From the NCBI GenBank assembly GCA_039192515.1, contig JBCCXA010000005.1, positions 1-64,000 of the forward strand: DNA of 64,000 nucleotides. Direction: 5' to 3'. Positions 7,834 through 16,856 of this stretch are shown in pieces. The notes below the pieces were generated by a model. It made no database searches, was not told the origin of the DNA, and saw only the letters and a program-made list of their open reading frames with translations. Source of the stretch: Verrucomicrobiota bacterium (GTDB taxonomy: Bacteria; Verrucomicrobiota; Verrucomicrobiia; Methylacidiphilales; JBCCWR01). Position numbers and translations under genes: made by a program. Position 1 is the first letter of the stretch; every line of letters begins with the position of its first letter.

Positions 7834-10257
7834 ATGCTCTTTTTTTTCATTTCTCTAAAAATCTCATATGCAAACCTCAATACACCTAAGACATTAGACA
7901 ACCGCTTTAAAATAGAATTAGTAGCGAAAGAACCTGATATCGTCACACCAGTTGGCGCATGCTTTAATCACAAGGGCCAGTTACTCGTAATCGAATCTCA
8001 CACCCACCTTGCCAAAGGCAAACAACCCTTTCCTCATGATCGCATACGCATTCTATCTGATTCAGATGATGACGGCATCCCTGACAAATTCGACACCTTT
8101 TACGAAGGGTGCACAAACACCATGAGTCTTATCTACGGAAAAGGCAACTGGCTTTATGTCGCAACACGCCAGAAAATATTCAGAATCAAAGACACGGATG
8201 ATGATCACAGGGCCGACATAGAAGAAACCATCATCACTCTTGAAACTTCTGAGGACTACCCACACAACGGGCTAGCGGGAGTTTGTTTCGATCGAAACGG
8301 AAAGCTTCATTTCGGTTTTGGAGAGAATATGGGCAAACCCTATGAGATCTATGGCACGGACCTGATTTGCTACAAAGGTCATGGCGATGGAGGCAGCATC
8401 TATCAATGTGACCCGGATGGCAAGAACCTCAAACAGATAGCAACTGGATTTTGGAATCCATTTAGCATGTGCTTCGATTCAGCAGGAAGACTTTTTGCAG
8501 TTGATAATGATCCTGACAGCCGACCTCCTTGTCGATTACTCCATATTGTACCTGGTGCTGACTTCGGTTATCAAGTTCGCTATGGCCGCAAAGGCACCCA
8601 CCCCATGCAGTCCTGGAATGGGGAACTCCCTGGCACCCAAGGTATGGTATGTGGAACAGGGGAAGCTCCAAGTGGAATTATTGATTATCACGGAATGTTG
8701 CTAGGCACGAGTTGGGGACATCACACAATTGAACACTATGAAATCAGCCCGAAAGGAGCCACGTGGACTGGACATAAGAGGATCATCGTCCAGGGTAATG
8801 GTCAGTTCCGCCCGGTGGATTTCGCCCTAGCGCCAGACAATTCCATTTACATCACAGATTGGGTAGACACTCGTTATCCTGTTCATGGGAAAGGGCGTAT
8901 TTGGCGACTCTCCTGGATCGAGCAGTCCTTACCTAAGCCATCCTTTGCTCATCTAACTAAAGCGGAAGAGGAAGCACAAATCATCCTTCAAACCCATGAT
9001 CATAAAACCCTTTTAGCAGCATTATCTCATGAAGACCCAACTATTCGAACTGCTGCTCGCTGGCAACTACAAAATGATTTGAGCATAGAACAAATCAACC
9101 TTTCATCACTCCCCCCGCAGCAGCGCTTTGGTCTCTACCATGCACTCCGCAAACAATTCGACCTAGGAAAGCATTCTTTAGCCAAGCGAGATGAGCTTCT
9201 TCGCACTGGGCTTCAAGACCCTGACACCAACATCCAATTTCTAGCTGTGCAATGGATTGCTGACCATCACCTTAAAGAATATGAGAAAGATCTTGAGTTT
9301 CTCCTAAAAAATAATATTGATCATCCCTATCTTTTCAAAGCAACTCTTGCCGCCATCAGCCTGCTAGAGGGAGCAAAGGCCAACAATTTTAATATCATCA
9401 AAGTTCTTTTCAACTTACTTGAAGACGATAAACAAGTCGCCAAAGTTGGGCCACTAGCCTTAAGCCTTTTCCCACCTCATGAAAGCAAGCTAACCCTAGC
9501 TCGCCTAAAAGAACTTACTCTAATGAAGGACCCGCAGATTGTACGACAGGCTACTCGTATCCTAGCGCTCCGTGGATCGAATAAAAACCCAGATGAAGAA
9601 ACCATGGACCTGCTTGCAGACATCGCCAAGTCCAACCCTCATCCTGAGGCACAAGCGGATGCGTTAATGGCTCTTGCCCTAAGTTCGAAACACCAAGCTC
9701 TAGTCGAACAATTTGCCCATGAGAAAAGTCCTAAGGGAAGAGAAGCTAAGCGACTTATTGACTGGCCACCATCCGACACCAGACCAACTCCTAACGACCT
9801 CGAACAATGGGTCAGAGAAGCAGCAAAAGGTGGTAATGCCGATGCCGGTTGGCGTATTTTTTACAGCCCTCGTGGCGGAACTTGCGCCACTTGCCATACT
9901 TATAATGGAAGAGGTATTGCCATAGGACCAGACCTCACTGGCATTGCTCGCAATTCCTCTATGAGGTCTGTTATCAGATCCATCTTAGACCCTAATGTTA
10001 ATATTTCTCCCCAACACACTCATTGGACCATGGAAACAAAATCGGGACAGACCAAAATAGGCATTCCCTTAGATGATGTTGGCGGAGCAGGAAAAGAGCG
10101 CTATGTGGGACCTGATGGAGAAACCTTTATCCTCCGTCCAAATGAGATTACATCTAAAACCATGGCCACTCATTCCCTCATGCCTCCAGGCCTATTAAAT
10201 ACCATCAGCCTACAAGATTTCCGCGACTTAATGGCCTTTCTCCAAGCTGAGAACTAG
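7834..10257 (+). CDS. PVC-type membrane-bound dehydrogenase: beta-propeller, HEAT repeats, cytochrome c
   Basis: An 807-residue exported protein in three parts. An N-terminal glucose/sorbosone-dehydrogenase-like propeller includes VGACFNHKGQLLVIESH, an acidic SDSDDDGIPDKFD loop and PDNSIYITDWVDTRYPVHGKGRIWRL. A middle region of helical HEAT-like repeats follows, then a C-terminal haem domain with C684-A-T-C687-H688 and the PVC-cytochrome pattern GPDLTGIARNSSMRSVIRSILDPN. I chose the ATG at 7834 because it begins a good signal peptide (MLFFFISLKISYA). The frame is open back to 7537, but that extension is encoded by repeat copy B and has no signal-like character. The likely role is oxidation of sugars or alcohols with electron transfer to the haem; the substrate is unknown. 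Confidence 0.85.
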   Translation: MLFFFISLKISYANLNTPKTLDNRFKIELVAKEPDIVTPVGACFNHKGQLLVIESHTHLAKGKQPFPHDRIRILSDSDDDGIPDKFDTFYEGCTNTMSLIYGKGNWLYVATRQKIFRIKDTDDDHRADIEETIITLETSEDYPHNGLAGVCFDRNGKLHFGFGENMGKPYEIYGTDLICYKGHGDGGSIYQCDPDGKNLKQIATGFWNPFSMCFDSAGRLFAVDNDPDSRPPCRLLHIVPGADFGYQVRYGRKGTHPMQSWNGELPGTQGMVCGTGEAPSGIIDYHGMLLGTSWGHHTIEHYEISPKGATWTGHKRIIVQGNGQFRPVDFALAPDNSIYITDWVDTRYPVHGKGRIWRLSWIEQSLPKPSFAHLTKAEEEAQIILQTHDHKTLLAALSHEDPTIRTAARWQLQNDLSIEQINLSSLPPQQRFGLYHALRKQFDLGKHSLAKRDELLRTGLQDPDTNIQFLAVQWIADHHLKEYEKDLEFLLKNNIDHPYLFKATLAAISLLEGAKANNFNIIKVLFNLLEDDKQVAKVGPLALSLFPPHESKLTLARLKELTLMKDPQIVRQATRILALRGSNKNPDEETMDLLADIAKSNPHPEAQADALMALALSSKHQALVEQFAHEKSPKGREAKRLIDWPPSDTRPTPNDLEQWVREAAKGGNADAGWRIFYSPRGGTCATCHTYNGRGIAIGPDLTGIARNSSMRSVIRSILDPNVNISPQHTHWTMETKSGQTKIGIPLDDVGGAGKERYVGPDGETFILRPNEITSKTMATHSLMPPGLLNTISLQDFRDLMAFLQAEN

Positions 10258-10310
10258 CAAGTTTATCAATGCAAACCACATAGTGTGCCTCACACTTCTG
10301 TCATCTGAGG

Positions 10311-10587
10311 TAAGCCCGGTTGATGTCATAGAAGTTGAACCAGATTCATAAAAGCTTGAGTGAGAAGAAAAAGAGAGTCGATGTAAATCTATCAATCACA
10401 TCCTCTATGCCTAGCTCTTATAAGCAAGCGAAGAGAAAGCGATCAAGCCTGCAAAACCCCAGCCCATATAGGAGTGGGACATGGGTCTGTGGATCTCTAG
10501 AGCAGTGATAGTCTAGGGGACTCTATACTTCTTGGGGGTAAGATATTGCGCAGATCTTTAAGTCCCTACTGCACTATCCAGATTAAA
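10311..10587 (+). repeat. Dispersed intergenic repeat, copy C (long form)
   Basis: About 277 bp, lying in the gap between two convergent genes. The left end TAAGCCCGGTTGATGTCATAG and the right end GCACTATCCAGATTAA are imperfect inverted repeats. The hairpin region reads AAGATATTGCGCAGATCTT. Compared with copies A and D it has roughly 100 extra bases in the middle, which are also present in the inverted copy at 42382. The long form may therefore be the ancestral one. Confidence 0.7.
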
Positions 10588-10633
10588 AGCGACGGCTTTT
10601 TTCCTTTTCATAGTCTTTCCATAGAGACCGACA

Positions 10634-12040
10634 TCAATAGTTTGGAAGTTTTGAACGCCAGGCATCTACAAGTTTTTCCAGTTCTGAGACAACCTCTGGT
10701 TTCTTGGAGGCAAGGTTGTTCTTTTCTTCAAGGTCCTTACTTAAATCGTAAAGTTGGATCTGACTGTTTTGACCGCTATAATATTTCCAATTTCTCTTTC
10801 TTAGAGCTATGATTCCTCCCTGATTTCCATTATTCCAAAATAAAGGCTTCTTTCGCTTACGATCCTCGCCAAACCAAACCACCGAGACATCTTCTCCCTC
10901 CAAGCCATCGGGCAGATTTTTAATGCCTGTGATGGCTGCAAGGGTGGGCAACCAGTCTATGAAAGAAGTAACATTCTCCGTATCCACACGACCAGCGGGA
11001 ACTTTACCCGGCCAGCGGATAATGAATGGCACGCGAACACCACCTTCCCATTGCGTATGTTTTTCTCCGCGAAATATACCGGCGTATCCAATCATATTTT
11101 CCGAGTAGGGCCGCACTCCCTTGGGTTTATAAACAACAGGCGCAGGACCTTGATCACTGGAGAAAACAAAAATCGTATTATCTCGGATCCCCAGTTCGTC
11201 AATGGCCTCAAGAACGCGCTTCACATTCAAATCAATCGAGTAGACGTCCGCCATATAATGCTGCATAGAAGAGTTAAAATCCCCACCAACCTCAATGACC
11301 TGATCAATTCGTGACTGCATGCGATCTGAGAACTTGGAGCGATCTACTTCAATACCCTTAAATTTCTCAACGAGGTTATCGGGTGGATTTACTGCAAAGT
11401 GCGTGCTATGCCCCATGATGTTAACATAGAATGGCTGCTTACCTGCAGTCTCTCTCATAAACTCAATTGCTGCATTTGTGAGATCGTCATCACGACCTGC
11501 TTCAAGGTCCTTGCTTTTGCCAATAATCTTTACAACATCGAGACCATAGGTTCCATCCACAGCCATCTCCTTCGGACCTATATGCCATTTACCAAAGAGC
11601 CCAGTGCGATAGCCCTTTTCTGTTTTTAAGAGCTCAGAAATCGTCATACGGCCTTGGAAACCGGCTCTGGCTGTAAATTTTTCAAATGTCGCGGGAAACC
11701 GTCCCGTCATCAAACCCGTTCGACTTGGATTACATGTGACCCCTGTGACATAGTGTTGTTCGAAACGGGTCGCTTCCGTGGTGAGTTTATCTAGTGTAGG
11801 TGTTTTAGCATAGGGGTGCCCGTAACACGCCAGATCTCCATAACCCAGATCATCGGCAAAGAACAAGACAATATTGGGAAGCTTTTCTTCAGCTAAAACA
11901 CTGAAATGGAGACCCATGACAAAAACAAGCGCAAGCATATGTTTCATCATTTTTACTATGGTGGCTTTCATTAGATACTTAGAAGGAAAATATTTTGTAG
12001 TTAGACGTTTTGGTTGAAGTTTTGTTGTCACATATTTCAT
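10634..12040 (-). CDS. Secreted sulfatase (type I, formylglycine-dependent)
   Basis: An arylsulfatase-family hydrolase of 468 residues if the first ATG is used. The metal-binding start of the fold is LPNIVLFFADDLGYGDLACYGH. The modification motif is C103-N-P-S-R followed by TGLMTGR, so the cysteine should be converted to formylglycine; no maturase is in the window. The signal-peptide core is MLALVFVMGLHFSVLA at residues 35-50, which makes the ATG codons at 11971 or 11950 attractive alternative starts that would remove a basic 23-30 residue lead. It probably removes sulfate from a polysaccharide or small sulfate ester, as is common in marine PVC bacteria. It is convergent with the HEAT/cytochrome gene, with repeat copy C between. 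Confidence 0.85.
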   Translation of the reverse strand: MKYVTTKLQPKRLTTKYFPSKYLMKATIVKMMKHMLALVFVMGLHFSVLAEEKLPNIVLFFADDLGYGDLACYGHPYAKTPTLDKLTTEATRFEQHYVTGVTCNPSRTGLMTGRFPATFEKFTARAGFQGRMTISELLKTEKGYRTGLFGKWHIGPKEMAVDGTYGLDVVKIIGKSKDLEAGRDDDLTNAAIEFMRETAGKQPFYVNIMGHSTHFAVNPPDNLVEKFKGIEVDRSKFSDRMQSRIDQVIEVGGDFNSSMQHYMADVYSIDLNVKRVLEAIDELGIRDNTIFVFSSDQGPAPVVYKPKGVRPYSENMIGYAGIFRGEKHTQWEGGVRVPFIIRWPGKVPAGRVDTENVTSFIDWLPTLAAITGIKNLPDGLEGEDVSVVWFGEDRKRKKPLFWNNGNQGGIIALRKRNWKYYSGQNSQIQLYDLSKDLEEKNNLASKKPEVVSELEKLVDAWRSKLPNY

Positions 12041-12147
12041 ATTTTTTTCTCAAAGAGTTGCACATCATGCATTAACCATATGGTAAAAATACCCTTGCAG
12101 TCACGTCAAGTTGTTTAGAAAAATCCCTCATTTCCGTTGCAACACTA

Positions 12148-12290
12148 AGCCTTGGTGGCAGATCGCTAAGATTGAAAGCACCGACCTTAAGCCTATTCTC
12201 TCCTCATGAACTGTCACGACATGAAATCGTGTGTAAAAGCGAGAGCCTGCAAGACTTACGCGGCTTCAGAGATCCTCTCAAAGCATTTTG
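12148..12290 (+). pseudogene. Decayed fragment of a HEAT/cytochrome c gene
   Basis: Two stretches here resemble parts of the intact gene at 7834-10257. Bases near 12185-12211 translate to TLSLFSPHEL and match ALSLFPPHES of the intact gene. Bases near 12244-12285 give ESLQDLRGFRDPLKAF and match its final SLQDFRDLMAFLQAEN. Frames are interrupted and the segment between them in the parent is missing, so this is an internally deleted, frameshifted relic of a paralogue. Confidence 0.5.
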
Positions 12291-12410
12291 CATTCATTTT
12301 AAATCCGTATGATGTAATGATAGACATTAACATAAAGGTTCAACATGCATTCTTTTCATACTCCGCTTCTACCGGTGGTATCCAGGTAGAAAATAGCCTA
12401 TGAGGACTGA

Positions 12411-12432
12411 ATCCCCGAATCGAGTCCGGGAT
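12411..12432. repeat. REP-like palindrome downstream of the cyclase gene
   Basis: ATCCCCG and CCGGGAT flank a short loop, giving an imperfect hairpin followed by GACAG. It resembles short palindromic intergenic elements seen in many bacteria. It lies about 50 bases past the stop codon of the minus-strand cluster, so it could serve as a transcript end or RNA stabiliser, but no T-run follows on either strand. Confidence 0.35.
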
Positions 12433-12478
12433 GACAGAGGGTCTGTTAGAGTTGATAATAAATTTGTAATTACTCTAA

Positions 12479-14275
12479 CTAATCACTTAAAGCCAACTGC
12501 AATCGCCCGAGAGCCGCAATACTATAAACATAAGGATAAAGCTTTTCGTAGTACCATAGTCGAGCGAAATAGAATCCCATAGGATAAGCATCCACTCTTT
12601 CCTGGGTCCAGGCTTTCTCTAACCACTTGACAGCACTGCCACATGCTTCAGCCGCTGACTCACTAAAATGAACCTGCGTCCAAGCTGCTAATGCCTCTAC
12701 TGCTAATGCCGTTTCCTCAATGGATCCGACAACATCTTGATCTCCACCCCAGCTTCCATCCTTATTCTGTGCCCTTAATAACCAGACAACGCCTTTCCTA
12801 GCCAACTTCTCTGACAAGCCCGTTTCCGCTAAGGCGAGAACTACACGAGAAGTTCCGTAGGTGCGGTTAACCTCTTCCCTTGTCTCTTGACACCCAAACC
12901 ACAAAGGACACCAGCTCCCACCCTGCTCTATTTCCTTAGATAAATATTTCATAGCCTTTCTGCTAAAGCGGTCCATTCTCATTCTCAAGTCACTGCCCAC
13001 TTGACTGCGCCAAGCCATTAGTGCTCTCAGGGCATGTGCTGTGATATCCGGTGAGCTACGATCAAAAGGTAAAGCGCCCCAGCCCCGGCAAAAAGTTGGA
13101 ACACCTCCGTCCTTATTTTGTAAATCAAGAAGCCACTGAATCCCTTTCTCAGCACTTTCTTGGTTTCCGGATAAATACTTTAAGGCAAGAATAGCTCCCG
13201 AAGTATCATCCGCATCAGGAACGCCACCGCTAAGCGGTGTCCAAGCCCACCCACCGGGTAAAGCTTTTGTATAAGGATGCACCTGAGTAAATTGCTGAGT
13301 AAGCAACCAATCACTTACTTGCTTTTGTCCCTGATGATCTAGCAGCATTTCTAAACAAGCACCTGCCCCACTTCCATTAACCGCAAGAGTTGTCACCCAA
13401 GTATTTAGATTGGTATCAATAGGCCAGCTCCCATCTTCGCGCTGTGAGCGTAGGATAAAGGAAAGCCCGCGCTCAACAATTGGCGTATCCTTCAAACCAG
13501 CCTGGATTAAACTCATCGATACAAAACTCGTAAGAGGGGTCGCCTCTAAGAACCCGCCTCTTATCGGCTGGATAGACATCAGCTTCTGCAGCGCTCGAGG
13601 AAGGGCCCACTCACGCAACTTAGCTATGAGTGGATTAAGTGGCGGTTTTTTCACGTAACGGACAACGCCAATAGCTATCAGAGCTGGAAGCGCATAACTC
13701 ACAACCGGCAAATGGATGCGCTCGAACCAACGATGCGGCAGTAAGGCTAATTCAAAAGGAAGTGACCGAACATTCTTCCATGCTTGTTGCTCATCTCCTA
13801 GACACCTACAGATAGCACACAAAGTCAGAATCGGAATAGAAAAGGTACGGTCTTTGCCATAGCGCTTTTCAATATGCTTCACTATATGCTCTGGCTCCAG
13901 AAGAATCATATCTCTCTCAAGCCAATGGCTTGCAGATTTATAGGACTCTTTAGAAATGTCACTGTCTGCTAAATGATAGGCAGCCCACACCAGCAAAGTG
14001 GTACTGACATTGCTTTTACTGCGAACCGTATCTCCCCATCCTCCATCTGCATTTTGATACTTGACCAACCATTCTAATGCTTCATCAACTTGGCTAGCAT
14101 ACTTCCGGTGGTCATAAAGAAATAACACCACCAATGCTGTTGCAGTCGATAATGCACTACTACTTAAAGCACCCATCCAAGTCCCGTCCTTATCTCTTAA
14201 CGAAACAAGCTCGGTCAGAACCCGGCTTTTGAGATCATCAATGGCACCTAAGGGTGACGAACCTTCTTTTATCAT
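12479..14275 (-). CDS. Squalene-hopene-cyclase-like class II terpene cyclase
   Basis: A 598-residue protein of the squalene/oxidosqualene cyclase superfamily. The class II acid motif D354-A-D356-D357-T358 lies in GGWAWTPLSGGVPDADDT, matching the DxDDT of hopene cyclases. QW-type repeats recur (QNADGGWGDT, QREDGSWPID, QNKDGSWGGD). FDRSSPDITAHALRAL matches the conserved FDR-PDITAH region, and the C-terminus (FYFARLWYYEKLYPYVYSIAALGRL) has the usual end of the fold. It is somewhat shorter than typical hopene cyclases. Product and substrate are unknown. No squalene synthase (hpnCDE or sqs) is in the window, while a polyprenyl diphosphate synthase fusion lies two genes upstream, so a linear polyprenyl substrate is possible. 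It begins 4 bp after the preceding gene and is last in the cluster. Confidence 0.8.
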   Translation of the reverse strand: MIKEGSSPLGAIDDLKSRVLTELVSLRDKDGTWMGALSSSALSTATALVVLFLYDHRKYASQVDEALEWLVKYQNADGGWGDTVRSKSNVSTTLLVWAAYHLADSDISKESYKSASHWLERDMILLEPEHIVKHIEKRYGKDRTFSIPILTLCAICRCLGDEQQAWKNVRSLPFELALLPHRWFERIHLPVVSYALPALIAIGVVRYVKKPPLNPLIAKLREWALPRALQKLMSIQPIRGGFLEATPLTSFVSMSLIQAGLKDTPIVERGLSFILRSQREDGSWPIDTNLNTWVTTLAVNGSGAGACLEMLLDHQGQKQVSDWLLTQQFTQVHPYTKALPGGWAWTPLSGGVPDADDTSGAILALKYLSGNQESAEKGIQWLLDLQNKDGGVPTFCRGWGALPFDRSSPDITAHALRALMAWRSQVGSDLRMRMDRFSRKAMKYLSKEIEQGGSWCPLWFGCQETREEVNRTYGTSRVVLALAETGLSEKLARKGVVWLLRAQNKDGSWGGDQDVVGSIEETALAVEALAAWTQVHFSESAAEACGSAVKWLEKAWTQERVDAYPMGFYFARLWYYEKLYPYVYSIAALGRLQLALSD

Positions 14276-14279
14276 GAAT

Positions 14280-15128
14280 TTATAGACTCAAATGACCCAG
14301 TGCTAATAATCCATAGAATGTATACTCCGCATCTATCACCTCATCTGCCCAGTGACCATAGAAGCCTCCATCATTTACCCACAAAGAATCGACAAAATCC
14401 AAGCACTTTTCTTTAATCTCATTAAGTGACACCTGCTCACCTGACAAGGCATGTAAAGCTACCGCAGTAGACAGCAGATCAGGCATCGGAACCCGTGGAC
14501 TAGCGCAGAAACCTCCCATTGGATGCACTCTCTCTAACAACCAATTAGTCGCTTCTTGGTCTTTTACAACTCCCATATTTCGGAACAGAGTTAGGACGGC
14601 TGAAGTAGCTGGGGTAGCACCCTCTTTCATACCACATTCATTTGCGAAACCACCATCCGGGCACTTCAGTTCTAATAAAGCATCAACCAATCTCCTTTCA
14701 TTAACCATTTCAGACTGTAAATCACCAAATGCTCCATACGCGAGGAAACAACCGTAGGCAGAGGCTCTATTTGAATCCTTTTTGGGGTGATATCCCCCAT
14801 TGGGACATCGGTAGGTTTCTATTCCCTCCAAGATACCGGACACAGAAATCTTCAGTGCCGCACACAGTCTCGCCAAACAACAATAATCAATAAAGGCCAA
14901 ATCTCTCTTGCGCTGGACGCTCTCTACATAGTTCTTAATTTTTGCTTCCGGCAAATGCGAGCCGATAGATATCAAAGCATCTACCCCAAAGACTGTGTAA
15001 TAAAGATCTGGCTTACCTTCTCGGTTCTTGAAACCGCCCGACGCGTCAAATTGATTCTTTAAAAAGTTATCAACCAGCGAAACTGACTCTTCAAGAACTT
15101 TGGACGACAGCTTCGCTACCTGAAGCAT
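14280..15128 (-). CDS. Prenyltransferase-beta-like alpha/alpha barrel protein without zinc ligands
   Basis: A protein of about 280 residues made of prenyltransferase/squalene-oxidase repeats. GGFKNREGKPDLYYTVFGVDAL, CPNGGYHP, CPDGGFANE and GGFYGHWADEVIDAEYTFYGLLAL follow the protein-geranylgeranyltransferase beta pattern. In true transferases the zinc ligands sit in D-x-C-Y-S and H-T positions. Here they read P-D-L-L-S and E-Y-T, so the Cys and His ligands are absent. It is therefore unlikely to be a zinc-dependent protein prenyltransferase and may be a terpene-binding or cyclase partner. The frame is open up to 15173. I favour ATG 15128, which has GAGG six bases upstream; 15146 is also possible. 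All of these starts overlap the end of the upstream synthase gene. Confidence 0.7.
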   Translation of the reverse strand: MLQVAKLSSKVLEESVSLVDNFLKNQFDASGGFKNREGKPDLYYTVFGVDALISIGSHLPEAKIKNYVESVQRKRDLAFIDYCCLARLCAALKISVSGILEGIETYRCPNGGYHPKKDSNRASAYGCFLAYGAFGDLQSEMVNERRLVDALLELKCPDGGFANECGMKEGATPATSAVLTLFRNMGVVKDQEATNWLLERVHPMGGFCASPRVPMPDLLSTAVALHALSGEQVSLNEIKEKCLDFVDSLWVNDGGFYGHWADEVIDAEYTFYGLLALGHLSL

Positions 15129-16833
15129 CTCTAGCCTCAAACTCATGACACCAACCCTTGATCTCGATATCATTAAAAATCTTCCCCATCACTCTTCGCA
15201 ACAGGCCCTTCAGGTTCGGGTTATCGAGATCTTGCAAAGAACGTATGGCCTCTTCTTTGTAATTCTCCAATAAGCGAAGCGCCCGCTCATTAGCTTTCAG
15301 CCTGAAAACCATCTCTTTTATATCCTGTGGGGTCGTCCCATTAAGATACCCGCGACTCCACAATGCATCCATGACTTTCCTATCTTCATCCTTGGCTCTT
15401 TCCCTGGTTGTGGAAAGAACAATACTGGGTCGAATAGATTGCAAATCATTCAACCCCGTATCTTCACCAATGTCCTCAAGGTCATCCTTGATTTGATAAG
15501 CAATCCCTAACGCTTCGCTAAAGGCCTTTAAGACACCTTCTACTTCAGCATGTTTCCCCGCATAGCTAGCTCCTATTCTCAAGGCAACCTCGAAGGCCGG
15601 TGCCGTCTTTTGTTTAAAAATGCCCAAGACCTTCTTGGTAGGCAGTGCATTGGGAGATTGATTCCATTCCAATTCTGCACCCTGCCCCAAACAAAGTTCT
15701 CGCTGACCTTCACTTGCAATACGAATCATTTCCGAGCGAATTTCAGGAGCCGCTTCACAGCTAGCCAACAGTCGATAGCCTTCTCCAATCAAAAGGTCGC
15801 CTACATTTAAGGCAATGGGAATTCCATGCTCGGCATGCAGAGTCTCTTTACCATAGCGCTCTGCATCACTATCCTCAATATCATCATGCACCAGAGAAGC
15901 CTTATGAAAACATTCTACTGCCACCGCAACTTTCTTGAGGTCATCGGGAATAGGCTCCCCCTGATCTTTGCGCAACGCTTGAAAAACTGCGGCTGTTAGG
16001 AAAGGCCTCCATCGATTACCTCCACAAGCCAACCATTCTCTTGCTAAGGACTCCGGACCCCCTTCGCTTTGACCCATGATTGAATTCAGTGAACTTTCTG
16101 CAAACCACCCTTGGATATCCTCTCTCAGAGCATTAAGATTTAAGCGCCTTGTTTTATCTTCACTATTCAAGTGAATCACATCCCAAACCCAGTCATCATC
16201 TACTGTGGTATTGATGCAGTCATCTTGCAGTAAAGGCACAGCAATCCCAGGAATAGCTGCAGCATCCATATAGGGGAAGGTTCTCTCAAGGACTGGCAAA
16301 CAACTTACTCCAACAATAGCTTCTATTTTGCCAGTCTGAATCAAAGACATGACAATCGCCGAACCCTCGGCCACTAGAACCGCATAACCCAATCGCTCTG
16401 CTTCATTTTGGAAATCCTGAATCGTGCAAAGTCCGCATTGCTTACATAACAAACCAAACTCGTCAAAGGGCGCCGGACATTTTTCCTCGACTCGAAGGCA
16501 CTTGGGCAAGAGTAACAATCTTCTCTCATAGGGAATGGTTGCCAAAATATCCCTCCAGACCTCGTTATTGAGCAAAATACCGGTGTAATCTCTATATTGT
16601 CTATTGATTCCTTTAGACTCCAACAAGCGATCGGTAAGTGACTTTAATTCATCCAAGGGGACCGGCGGAACCGGGTTCGCTTCTTCTACAAACTCCCGCA
16701 CATGCTGCAGCACATAATCACGCTCAATCTTTGTTTGAGGGATGTTTTTTTTAGGTTTTCGAAAGCGTGGTGCCGCCACTGCCTTAGGCAACGCAATACC
16801 GGTTGAAAATCTGTCTATTAGTTGATCTGCCAT
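15091..16833 (-). CDS. DUF116 domain fused to polyprenyl diphosphate synthase
   Basis: A 580-residue fusion. Residues about 85-225 form a DUF116-like cysteine domain: C112, then C119-P-A-P-F-D-E-F-G-L-L-C130-x2-C133-x2-C136, then AERLGYAVLVAEG. The cysteine spacing suggests a metal or Fe-S site. Residues about 260-560 are a trans-polyprenyl synthase with first aspartate-rich motif D317-D-I-E-D321 and second motif D450-D-L-E-D454. Small residues (A312, S313) precede the first motif, which in this family is compatible with products of C20 or longer; this is only an inference. It should condense isopentenyl and allylic diphosphates. It follows the ferredoxin gene by 23 bp and overlaps the prenyltransferase-like gene. 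Confidence 0.82.
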   Translation of the reverse strand: MADQLIDRFSTGIALPKAVAAPRFRKPKKNIPQTKIERDYVLQHVREFVEEANPVPPVPLDELKSLTDRLLESKGINRQYRDYTGILLNNEVWRDILATIPYERRLLLLPKCLRVEEKCPAPFDEFGLLCKQCGLCTIQDFQNEAERLGYAVLVAEGSAIVMSLIQTGKIEAIVGVSCLPVLERTFPYMDAAAIPGIAVPLLQDDCINTTVDDDWVWDVIHLNSEDKTRRLNLNALREDIQGWFAESSLNSIMGQSEGGPESLAREWLACGGNRWRPFLTAAVFQALRKDQGEPIPDDLKKVAVAVECFHKASLVHDDIEDSDAERYGKETLHAEHGIPIALNVGDLLIGEGYRLLASCEAAPEIRSEMIRIASEGQRELCLGQGAELEWNQSPNALPTKKVLGIFKQKTAPAFEVALRIGASYAGKHAEVEGVLKAFSEALGIAYQIKDDLEDIGEDTGLNDLQSIRPSIVLSTTRERAKDEDRKVMDALWSRGYLNGTTPQDIKEMVFRLKANERALRLLENYKEEAIRSLQDLDNPNLKGLLRRVMGKIFNDIEIKGWCHEFEARDASGSEAVVQSS

Positions 16834-16856
16834 ATACTCCTCTCCGCAAAGCTTCG

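Noticed and set aside
10546..10812. 88-residue plus-strand frame
   Set aside because: It spans the end of repeat copy C and the antisense of the sulfatase 3' end.
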